Source: Diplonema japonicum
Taxonomy: Eukaryota; Euglenozoa; Diplonemea; Diplonemida; Diplonemidae
Reading direction: 5' to 3'
Assembly (NCBI GenBank): GCA_964019335.1
Contig: OZ025753.1
Span: 62,001 to 126,000, forward strand
DNA length: 64,000 bases
In this document: one piece after another, positions 39,836-48,668 of the stretch
Position numbering within the stretch: the first letter of the stretch is position 1
Layout of the letters: the number at the start of each line of letters is the position of its first letter
Notes under the pieces: generated by a model
Databases searched by the model: none
What the model was told of the DNA's origin: nothing
What the model saw: only the letters and a program-made list of their open reading frames with translations
Made by a program: the position numbers and the translations under genes

Positions 39836-41012
39836 CTGGCCGATCGAGAGTCTGATACGCTGCGAGACCTCCGTCTGGTACGAACGGTTCCAACGGATGG
39901 AAGGGACCAGCGGACACGAGGCGGCACAGGGGGCAGGGAAGGAAAATAGATCGTGGCTCTACAAAGCACGAAAGAGGGAGGAAGAATTGAAGATGCAGCA
40001 CCTAAGTCGAGCACCACTCCACAGGAAGGCAGCCGTACCTCCGTGGGAGTGGGGGGCACTCAAGCGACTCGAAATAAGGACAGAAGGCGATGGCATGAAG
40101 AAACTGGAGAAGTCGAAACAGAAAGCAGCGGCCCTCCAGGCGATCTCCAAACTGCCCAAGGCCGACATCACCGTGTACACCGACGGATCAGTCGCAGAAG
40201 GCAAAGGCGGCGCAGGAATCCTGATAGAGCGAACGGGAAGTACAACGGAGCTCAGCGCAGGAGTCTGCGAACTCTGCGACAGCTACCAAGCGGAGATGAC
40301 GGCAATCAGTGTGACGCTCGCGAAGCTGGTGAAAGAAGACACACGAGAACAGCAAATCAACCTCCTGACCGACTCGATGGCAAGCTTGCTGAAACTGAAA
40401 CAGGGCCCAGCAAGGCAGCAGGAGGACATGGTGGCTGAAGTGTGGCGAGACATACACGCGCTGACGAAAAATGGGAACTACCTCACATGCTGCTACGTCC
40501 CAGGCCACTGCGGACTAGAAGGGAACGAGAAAGCAGATGAGCTGGCGGAAAAAGGCAGGGAAGAAGAGGCAACCCAAAAGATCAGCATGGGCGCAGCGAA
40601 GAATCACCTGCATCAGACAGAGAAGCAAGACATAATTGCTGGTTTAAAGAAGGAGAGGACATACTACAAGTGGGCAGGGAAGACAGAAGCACCCAAAAGG
40701 ATGGAAGGGCTCAGCAGAAAAGAAGAGGTGATGATCAACCAGCTGAAGTCCGGGCATCACGAGCTGTTGAAGAAAGACTTCAAGCAACGCATTTGCGAAA
40801 GATGCGGACCCGCAACAGAGAGAACGCTCGAACACCTCCTCCTGAAATGCCCTGCTACCAAAGCGGCCAGGGCCAAACACTTCGACACCCTGACGCTAAA
40901 GCACATCCTTGGGAAAGACCCCCGAAAAGCGATCCTATTCCTTGAAGAGACCGAAAACGTAGCAAAGCCGATCAAGGCAGCTGAGCGAATTGAAAGAGTG
41001 AAAAAAAAAAAA
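39819..41012 (+). pseudogene. LINE-E RNase H and zinc-finger C-terminus
   Basis: A single open stretch in a different frame from the RT. RNase H type I: VYTDGSVAEGKGGAG (first Asp), SYQAEMTAI (Glu), LLTDSMASL (second Asp), VPGHCGLEGNEKADELA (His and Asp). C-terminal finger CERCGPATERTLEHLLLKC as in other I/Jockey LINEs. The reading frame beyond about 41000 is poly-A and spacer, not protein. Confidence 0.85.
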
Positions 41013-41690
41013 AAGGCCCCCCCACAAACCCACCCCAATATATTTGAAAAAAAAAAAAAAGAAAAAAAAAAAAAAAGATGCACCCAAAACACGCATGTGG
41101 TGTGTGCATTGTCTTGCTGCATCCAGTTTTTTGGACCAGTGACCTTTGGTGAAGTCGCGCCTGGCATCTTCCCTGGGCCCCTCGGTCCCCATTTCAGAAC
41201 GGGTGCTTGCTGGGCGGTTGTTTCCGGACTGGCGCAATGCTGAGGACCGGCACCCTCAGTAGCCTTCAAAAAAAAAAAAAAAAAAAGTGTAAAATGCCAA
41301 ACATCCAGCAAAACTTGTGGGAAGAGAACACCAGTACGGTCATGAGACACTTCCAACCCACATAGTGGGTGCGGCCTTAGCAAGTCGAAAAGGAAGTGGA
41401 ATTTAAAAAAAAAAAAAAAAAAAAACCATTTCAGGTACCCGCTGGCTGGATGAAGAGCCCAGAGGAACGATAGGTCAACTACGGCCCTTCTTCGGAAGGT
41501 GCCAGTCGAAAAACAAAAACCAAAAACGCGAGGAAAAAAAACGACGGTTTGACCTCGACATGACCTTCGTGAATATATTTTATAATAACAGAAACGTACG
41601 GGCCGTTTATGTTTCCTCTGAAAGGAAATGCGTTTCCTTAAGGTATCTGGAAAATAACGAAACGTATACGAAAACGGAAATGTTTCCCCT
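41013..41690. other. Spacer with poly-A-ended blocks
   Basis: No gene. Two blocks each end in a long A run (41269-41286, 41405-41424), suggesting small retroposed inserts of unknown origin. Confidence 0.45.
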
Positions 41691-42122
41691 GGGGTTTCGT
41701 TCTCTTTTCTTTTCTTCCCTCCCCCCCCCCCCCCCCCTTTCTGTTTTGCTAAAGTGGCCGTCTGCAACAGCTATGTTAGAAATATCACAAGTTTACGAAA
41801 GAAGAAACGGTGGGCAGCCACTTCATCCCCTCCGCATTTCAAGGCATCCATTTCTTCCCTAACTTCTATCTTGGTATTGCTGTTTCAGATGAGAGGGTTT
41901 ACGTAGCCAGCTACGGGCTTTATGTTTTTGAAAAGCCCACTTCAACAGCGGCACCCACTTCGACAGTGGCACCACATCAGCACCACCCTCAACAGCACCA
42001 CGCACATCAGTACCCTCAACTGCACTACCCACATCGGCACCTGCTACAGCACAACCTACATCAGCACCTCTAACAGCACCACCCACATCAGGACCCTCAA
42101 CACCAGTACCGGACGGAACACC

Positions 42123-42297
42123 AGCACCCCAAACACCCCCTCCACTATAAAAGGATCCCCCCTTATTTCTTTGTTTATTTTGTCTTCACATACACAAGCA
42201 ACACCGATCGCAATCACGATGACAAGGGAAAGTGCCGTCACAACCGCTACAATAGCCACAATCTTCCATGTGTCATTGCTGTTCTCACTGGGCTCCA
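42123..42297 (-). other. In-place inverted segment within LVIVD pseudogene
   Basis: The stretch encoding SENSNDTWKIVAIVAVV and the TM/tail CVCEDKINKEI reads on the minus strand, whereas the stalk to its left and the last block to its right read on the plus strand. In the collinear relative (52466-52600) the same segment is on the plus strand. Confidence 0.85.
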
Positions 42298-42359
42298 AAA
42301 AAAACGAATTACTGCAAAACGGAATGGTAGCATGTTGCAGGCTTAGCTTTCTGCAAGGG

Positions 42360-42360
<1 letters not shown>

Positions 42361-42401
<41 letters not shown>

Positions 42402-42518
42402 AAGAACGAGTCTTTGACTTGTCTAAACAAAAGGGGAACGTTGGCAACGTGTTTCGGGTTGACAAACTTTTCCAGGTTTTACCCGGCACGTACAAACAAC
42501 GGCCAGTTCCTCTTTTCA
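42361..42518 (-). repeat. SINE-like repeat, copy 3
   Basis: T39 then GCAAGAACGAGTCTTTGACT through AACGGCCAGTTCC; about 95% like 11938-12056. Inserted between the inverted TM segment and the last coding block of the LVIVD pseudogene. Confidence 0.7.
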
Positions 42519-42755
42519 AAAATCTATATTGGGATTCTGTCTTGGAAAAATAAATACCCCACGCCACAGCATTGCAAAACGAAGAAAAAGAAGGTGCTGT
42601 TCACTGGGGATGAAGCTCTGGTAGATTTCAAGAACACGAACGACGACGAAAACGACGCTGCTTCGCAGCTTTTTTTTTAATTATTCTTTCCCTTTTTGTC
42701 ACAAGAAATCTTTTTTTATTATTCTTTTTTATTTCACTCTTCAGAAATTACTTCA

Positions 42756-42860
42756 CGCACTGGGGGGGCCCATTACTTCACGCTAAATCTCATTACTTCA
42801 CGGTGAAATAATGGCCTGTTTTCCGTGAAGTAATAGGGGGTTTCCGTTAAATAATATGCC
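42756..42860. repeat. Foldback repeat cluster
   Basis: Alternating CATTACTTCACG and CGTGAAATAATG / CGTGAAGTAATA motifs that can pair as hairpins; same family as the foldbacks at 8152 and 12119. Confidence 0.6.
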
Positions 42861-42866
42861 TCGGTA

Positions 42867-43040
42867 GGCCAATTTTTGCCTCGGTTCGGTTCCCAGTGGG
42901 GCTACTTTTTCCTCTCAGTTTGCTATTTCCCCCCAGGTTCAGCTCAATTGGCCAACTTTTGCCTCGGCTCAGTTCCAAGTTGGACTACTTTTTCCTCCCA
43001 ATTTGCCCACTTTTGGCTAGGCCTTGTTCCCAGTTTCTGT
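42867..43040 (+). repeat. Imperfect tandem repeat
   Basis: Two full and one partial copies of an about 66-83 bp unit starting GGCCAA(C/T)TTTTGCCTCGG with GGCTACTTTTTCCTC inside. A single scrap of it lies at 8452. The rest to 43335 is unique. Confidence 0.6.
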
Positions 43041-43337
43041 GGGTAACTCTTCTGTGGGTAAGGGTAACTTAGTCAGCTTACCCAAGCACCCCAAAAGACT
43101 TCAAAATACCGAAGCAGCAGAAAAAAAAGGAGCCAGCGGCCGCGCTAGGTATGGGAAGGCCTGATTAGAGATGGTGACAGTGGCAATGCCAGCGACAGCG
43201 GCAGCTCTTAGTCAACAAAAGGAGGAAAAACAACTTGTATTGTAACCTTTGTAACCCCTCTCTTATTGTACCCCTTGTCACCCTGTTGTGCCCCTCGTGG
43301 TGAAGTAATTTCAGAGTGTCGTGAAATAAAACCACTT

Positions 43338-43735
43338 ACAGACCTCGCACCCTATGATTTTAGTTTCCACCTTTTCCTTTTCCACTTCTTGACTTTTAAC
43401 TTCCCTTCTGCTCTCCCGACATGGTTTCCGTCCCGGGTATGACGTTAAACTGCGTCCGCCGACGCATTTGGGTCAACATTCTCTGATGACCAACCGGGTT
43501 TCTTCTCCCCTTCTCTTTGTTATGTTATTTTCATTATTCTTTCTGGCGATAGACTGATACGGGCCATGGAAGCAACCTCTGCTTAATTCCTGGTACGTGG
43601 GAGGCTCCTCTTGAGGATGTCAGTCACCTTTTCCCTTTTTTACTCGACTCTCTGTTTTCGTATGCAGTATTTATTCTTTCCCACCCCTTTTTATCTATTT
43701 CTTCGCTTCTTCATCCTAACTTAAAACCATTTCAG
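43338..43735 (+). mobile_element. Solo PLE 3' UTR in front of copy 2 (pseudo-LTR)
   Basis: Matches 51214-51612 almost perfectly, including the variant GACCAACCGGGTTTC that distinguishes copy 2 from copy 1, and ends at CATTTCAG. Its left edge overlaps a TTAC that recurs right after copy 2, so solo and full copy probably inserted as one unit. Confidence 0.8.
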
Positions 43736-44687
43736 TTGCCTCTAACTGCACTACCTTGTGGGCGCCGTTTAGACGCAACCAGAGGCTCTGCAGGTTTTTA
43801 ACTCTTAAGATTAGTTTTTAAGACTTCTCACAGCTTTGCTGTACCAACCCCAGCGACCAACAATGGGGACTTACTTCACCGTAGGTCACTCTGCAGGGTC
43901 GCATTTATGTAGACCCAAATACGAAACTGATCTCCTCCCGTTCGTCGTTGAAAGCCGAAGTTTTCGAGGGCTTTCTTCCGAAAAAAGCCCGTTTTTGATA
44001 AAATGCCTTTTGACCGCACAACTAGAGACTCCCCACCTCTACATCCTACATCCTGAGAAATCCGCTCAGCCCCTTGTACGTCAAAGAGGGGGTCCATGCG
44101 AGACACGGCGTTAGTTGGGCGATGATAGGTTTCGTAAACTGGCCCTGGGGAGCTCTCGACCGTGCAGTGATAGTCCTGACTGCACGGGTGAACATACAGG
44201 CAAGGCATGCACGTTTTTTTGATGAGGTGAGCCGCGCTATATGACTGAACGTATATTTGCACATATATATAGTGCCCTATATCCATTCTATGCACCCAAC
44301 TATTCTTTTTCCCCCCCGTTCTTACCTAGACAAGGAGAACCCTTCGTTAGCTTTGCTGCCCGCGCAGGCTACGTCCTTCGCACAGGACCAACCTGCACGC
44401 TCAGGAAAGTGGTGGAAAAAAAGCCCTCAGTAGGCAACTCGGCTCATGTTGAAATACTCCGGTCGGACCCCGTTACGGCAACGGGTGCAGTTCATACCCA
44501 CCATCAGCTCATTATGACATGTCTAGACCTCCTTGTCCTCGGTCCTCTAACCCGTCTAGTGCTTTGACCAACTTGTGACTGTCATTCTAAAAGCTGTCCT
44601 AAATAAAACTGCTGCTAGGAGTCAGGTAACCAATCCACCTTTGTAGAAACCCTCCGTTTTTCTAAAGCATCAAGCATTTTCATAGCG
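43736..44687 (+). other. Presumed 5' region of PLE copy 2
   Basis: No supported gene. Contains, on the minus strand, the second copy of the 110-bp repeat at 18925 (44046-44157), so either that repeat inserted here or 18925 is a scrap of a PLE 5' end. A 109-codon frame at 44241-44567 is unrecognised and I do not call it. Confidence 0.5.
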
Positions 44688-47600
44688 ATGAAGAGACCCG
44701 CCTACGGCCGCTTTCCAACTCGTTATGACACGCGCGCATCACAGGTGCGGCGTGCCGCAGGAAATGCACCCCTAAAGATCAATACCTTTCCGTCAACAAC
44801 GAATAAAACAAACACTTATAAGAAGTATAGTCAGTCGCGCATATATAACTCCCACCCCTTCAACTACCGTGCAATCAACAGGTCGCCCTCCAGAGAGGAA
44901 GTCATCCGCACCATCTGTGACGCCTATGGTGCGGGTGTCCGAAAGGCCCTCTTCGTACGTGATGTCGTACAAAACGGCAACGTGCTAAAGGTCCACCTGG
45001 AGATCGCCACCAGGGACACACATATTCCCTATGCACTCTTCACGCAGGCACTCCTACACCACCATGGAGTCCGTGCCTGTTTCACCGAAGGTGTAGCACC
45101 GACGCGTCCCGTCAAGACCTTACGGAAAACGCCTACTACTCCTCAACCGGCCCACCGGCCGAACCACCGGTCTGGCCCCCAGCCCGCTTATCGTCACGGA
45201 TACCAACCTGCCTACGATAACCGCTGGGGCAAAGATCAAAACAGGTACGAGATCCGCAAGGACTTCTTCCTTAGCACAATGGCAAAGGACCAAGTCAAGA
45301 AGTCGCGGGACATCTCCAAGCCTAGCCCGGTCAGCTGCAAACGAAACAACGGCAGCATTGACTGGGCCCTCTGGGAGTCTCTCAGCCAGGACGCAGCCGC
45401 CAAGTTCATGGCCAAGTACAGCCGCATCGTAAAGAACATGCGCCAAGGAAAGGCCCCCGAACAGGACGCAGCAGGTATCATCTACCTCGCTGTCGACAAA
45501 CACGGTGAACCTGTGTACGCAGGGCAGACGTTTAACACCTTACGTCGTCGTATGCAGGGCCACTGGAGCAGCGCCAGATCGCACAGAGAGAACGCTGAAA
45601 GCAACGACACCCGCTTTCACAAGGCCCTCAGGGAAAACGGGGGCCCGTTATTCGCTTTCCCCGTCGAATCGATCAACCCCAAGTTCTTCGACGACGCCAA
45701 GTCCTTCCGTCGTGTTGCGATCCCCAGGGAGAACCAGTACATCAATAGGCTGGCTTGCTCCCTTAACATGCGTGGTAGGTTTGCTAAGACGCAGACCCGT
45801 CGCCGCCGCAACACGAAACGTAAACCTAAGACGGTACGCGAGCAGCAACAGCAGCGACACCAACACCAGGGGCGCTCGAATGCCAAACAGGACCCCAGCA
45901 GCAACACTACTACGTCCCCTTCGAACCCCAACAACACCCCCACCAGATCTACCGCTCCCTCGATACGGCTGAACGACGACGGGGAGCTGTCGATCCAGGC
46001 TACTGGGTCCAACTACAAGTCCCTGTGTATGAAGATCACCGCGATGTGTGCACACCCCGATGTGCTGAACTACGACTTCACTACCTGGGCCCCCAAGACC
46101 GTCTTCAGGTACCTGAACTTCCTGAGGCGTTACTTCGTCGGGAACTTCTTCACCGCCAAGATCGCGGCTATCGAACGAGGCCTCACCAACCGCCTCAGCC
46201 CTGCCCTCTTGAAAAAGGTGGTCCGCCGAGACGAAGGCTTCGTGTGGTTCAAAACGAGTTTTGACCACAAGGCCAAGGAGATGATCCTCTGGCGTAAGGT
46301 CTTCGAGGACAAGGAGGTAATTGCGGCATGCCCCAAGCCAGCCCTCCTTCGCAGAGTACACATGTGCAACAAGCTTGGTCAAACCCTCAAGGCCACAGTG
46401 TGCAATGTGACGAAGCTCAGCATCGAGACCCCGCGTCCAGAAGCGGCCGAGCCTACAACAAACTGCCCTTGCTCGAAGCGCAAGACCTCACACACACATG
46501 AGGGACACGCCTGCGGACTAGCAGCAGAGGTCATCGATGACGACGAAGTGAAGGAGGTTCTGAACAGAGGCATGAAGTTCCGCCTCTCAACACACGCCCT
46601 CCTCTCTTCCCAAAGTCTCGAGGAGGACATCAACGGGTTCATCACTCAGAACTTTCGGAGATCCCCTGCAGTGAAAAAGGATTCCTTCCGGAAGGTCCTC
46701 CTCGCTAAGGCACAGAACCTTCTCCACCCCCACACTCAGTCTCCGGTCTTCGACCCCTCAGTCCCGGAGTTCATCAAGACAAAGCTCCGGAAACTTCAGG
46801 AGGTCTACGTTTTCCTCCCCATAGACAAAAGCACCCACGACATTGGCGTCTGTTGCAAGGATCACTACCTCAGGATCCTGCACCAACAGCTTGATAGCCA
46901 AGCTTTCGAGCCGGTCTCGAAGCCCTTGGACTCGATCTTCTCCGAAATAGCTGATCAAGCCAAGACCTTCAACCTCGATTCCACACGTCGCTTGCCATAC
47001 CTGTACGGTACCCTGAAGCTACACAAAGACAAAGTGGGCGTCAGGTGGATCTCTGGTGTCTCCTCCACTGATGCACCCCCTGTGGACCAACCAGCAGCGG
47101 TCAGCACGCAGGAAATTATGGAGAACTTGGTCGCAGCAGGCGGCGATACAACGGGCAATAAAGCTAAGAAACCCACAGCTGCCACCACGGCCCTCCATCT
47201 AGAACTGTCTTCCCTCCTGAAGGCTGTCCAACGCGCGCTGCTGGACAAGGATCTGGAGGGCAGGTCCAAGACCCACGGTCCCGACGGTATCCGACTAAAG
47301 CGGTACTGGATCGTCGACTCGGCCGAGAACGTAGCTGCGGATATCAAGCAGCAGTACACAACTTACAAAAGCCTGTCCCCTGCCACGTACGACTTCCGGG
47401 ACATGTACACCAACCTCGACCAAGGGCGTCTGAAAGAGGGGGTTCGTAAAGCAGTCCAAGAAGCGTTCGACTTCACCGGCAAGAACCTCACACGTGGCAA
47501 GGACGGGAGCTCCTTCACAGATGCCGACGAGGACGATGTCTACACCCCGGAACGGATCCATAAGCTCCTGGACCTCGTCGTTGACAACACCTATGTTGTG

Positions 47601-48668
47601 CAGGGTGGCCGCGCCGTTCGTCAAGTAAAGGGTATCCCCATGGGTGGGAACGCCTCCCCCGACCTGGCGAACCTGTTCTGCTACGCCGTGGAGGCCGCAT
47701 ACATCGACAAGCTCCTCGCCGAAGAGGACTGGGAGACCTTGAAACGCTACTGCAACGCGTGTCGCTACATCGACGACTTCCTGTTGTGGAGCACTGCGCC
47801 ACCCCCGGAGGAGCTTTATGGCATGGCTTATGTAAAGACCTCTTCAGACCCATGCGACGTCCCCTTTATCGGGATTCGCATCCGGATAGAGCGCCACGAA
47901 CAAGCTAAGCACAACTATATTAGACTTAGCATTAACGATAAGGCGCAGAACTGGCGCTTCCGGCCAACGCGGTTCACCCACGGGCACACCGCGGCGCCCA
48001 CCACCCAGGGACCAGGCATCTTCAAGGGCATGGTCATTCGTGCCTGCGCCCTGACCAACAACATCGCGGACCTCAAACGGGAGATCGCTTCAGTGATCTA
48101 CCTGCTCCTAGATCGCGGTCACGACAAGGGCGGCCTGCGGAAAGCGTACAACGCCTTCCTTATCGAACGCGTGGATCGACGCTTCGCCATGGAGAAAAGC
48201 AACCTGCTGGCCTTCTTCACGCAAGTCCTCCACCGATACGACGCCAGAGCCCCGGTAGATTCTTGGTTGCCGGAAAAAACGTACATAGGCCCCAAGAAAC
48301 CCCGTGCGCTTCCCTCGGACGACTCCTCAGCTGACTCCTCAGTCGTCTCCTCAGTCGCCTTCTCGGGGGGGCCCCTCAGACGAGCCCTCGGACAATTCCT
48401 CGGACAACTCTTCAGGTCTTGTCGAACCGTCACAACCCCGAGCAGCCTCCGTGGTCTCACCATCTGGTGTCACGGACCAGGTTTTTTCGCCCCCCATCAA
48501 CCTGCACACCAACAGCGGGGAAGGTCGCCTGGGCCTGGAATGCGGCTGGGCCGTCATAAACTGGTTGGCGGACTATGCTGGTGTGGACCGCATCCCCTTC
48601 TCTACAATGCAGGAGATCCAGGAGATGTACCACGGCTTCTCACGACTCATCTCCCCTTCCAGCACTGA
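44688..48668 (+). CDS. PLE ORF1: permuted GIY-YIG endonuclease-reverse transcriptase
   Basis: 1326 residues from ATG 44688 (MKRPAYGRF). N-terminal basic Tyr-rich region, then a possible small alpha/beta domain (about 75-135: EEVIRTICDAYGAGV to HHHGVRA). GIY-YIG about 263-345 (GIIYL, VYAGQT, Arg cluster, ENQYI). Cys/His cluster about 590-612. RT about 700-1180 with LYGTLKLHK (about 770), FRDMYTNL (about 904), GIPMGGNASPDLANL (about 982), YIDDF (about 1027) and FIGIRIR (about 1061). The enzyme would nick the target and prime reverse transcription. From about residue 1220 the codons overlap ORF2 and are probably not translated in this frame. Confidence 0.9.
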   Translation: MKRPAYGRFPTRYDTRASQVRRAAGNAPLKINTFPSTTNKTNTYKKYSQSRIYNSHPFNYRAINRSPSREEVIRTICDAYGAGVRKALFVRDVVQNGNVLKVHLEIATRDTHIPYALFTQALLHHHGVRACFTEGVAPTRPVKTLRKTPTTPQPAHRPNHRSGPQPAYRHGYQPAYDNRWGKDQNRYEIRKDFFLSTMAKDQVKKSRDISKPSPVSCKRNNGSIDWALWESLSQDAAAKFMAKYSRIVKNMRQGKAPEQDAAGIIYLAVDKHGEPVYAGQTFNTLRRRMQGHWSSARSHRENAESNDTRFHKALRENGGPLFAFPVESINPKFFDDAKSFRRVAIPRENQYINRLACSLNMRGRFAKTQTRRRRNTKRKPKTVREQQQQRHQHQGRSNAKQDPSSNTTTSPSNPNNTPTRSTAPSIRLNDDGELSIQATGSNYKSLCMKITAMCAHPDVLNYDFTTWAPKTVFRYLNFLRRYFVGNFFTAKIAAIERGLTNRLSPALLKKVVRRDEGFVWFKTSFDHKAKEMILWRKVFEDKEVIAACPKPALLRRVHMCNKLGQTLKATVCNVTKLSIETPRPEAAEPTTNCPCSKRKTSHTHEGHACGLAAEVIDDDEVKEVLNRGMKFRLSTHALLSSQSLEEDINGFITQNFRRSPAVKKDSFRKVLLAKAQNLLHPHTQSPVFDPSVPEFIKTKLRKLQEVYVFLPIDKSTHDIGVCCKDHYLRILHQQLDSQAFEPVSKPLDSIFSEIADQAKTFNLDSTRRLPYLYGTLKLHKDKVGVRWISGVSSTDAPPVDQPAAVSTQEIMENLVAAGGDTTGNKAKKPTAATTALHLELSSLLKAVQRALLDKDLEGRSKTHGPDGIRLKRYWIVDSAENVAADIKQQYTTYKSLSPATYDFRDMYTNLDQGRLKEGVRKAVQEAFDFTGKNLTRGKDGSSFTDADEDDVYTPERIHKLLDLVVDNTYVVQGGRAVRQVKGIPMGGNASPDLANLFCYAVEAAYIDKLLAEEDWETLKRYCNACRYIDDFLLWSTAPPPEELYGMAYVKTSSDPCDVPFIGIRIRIERHEQAKHNYIRLSINDKAQNWRFRPTRFTHGHTAAPTTQGPGIFKGMVIRACALTNNIADLKREIASVIYLLLDRGHDKGGLRKAYNAFLIERVDRRFAMEKSNLLAFFTQVLHRYDARAPVDSWLPEKTYIGPKKPRALPSDDSSADSSVVSSVAFSGGPLRRALGQFLGQLFRSCRTVTTPSSLRGLTIWCHGPGFFAPHQPAHQQRGRSPGPGMRLGRHKLVGGLCWCGPHPLLYNAGDPGDVPRLLTTHLPFQH

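Larger units (their letters stand above)
37859..41012 (+). mobile_element. LINE-E: I/Jockey-type LINE with RNase H, decayed
   Basis: 5' truncated at the end of the endonuclease (SDHQPML at about 37897). It includes RT, RNase H, a terminal zinc finger and a poly-A tail (about 41000). A different family from A-D, F and G (RT motifs FLDFEKAFDTV and PQGTVLSPLLF, plus RNase H). Confidence 0.85.
41692..42680 (+). pseudogene. LVIVD surface protein, rearranged pseudogene
   Basis: 41692-41805 matches the leader upstream of the LVIVD gene at 54045-54150. It then jumps, with the middle deleted, to the protein's end: GSHFIPSAFQGIHFF, YLGIAVSDERVYVASYGLYV, a Thr/Pro stalk with frameshifts, then an inverted TM segment (42123-42297), a SINE-like insert (42361-42518) and the final block GDEALVDFKNTND (about 42600-42660), also present downstream of the relative at 51716. 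Confidence 0.78.

Noticed and set aside
39819-41243. Extension of the RNase H frame beyond about 41000
   Set aside because: It reads through the poly-A tail and unrelated flanking DNA.
44241-44567. 109-codon frame in the PLE 5' region
   Set aside because: No recognisable domain, and it ends in phase with nothing; kept only as part of the 5' region.
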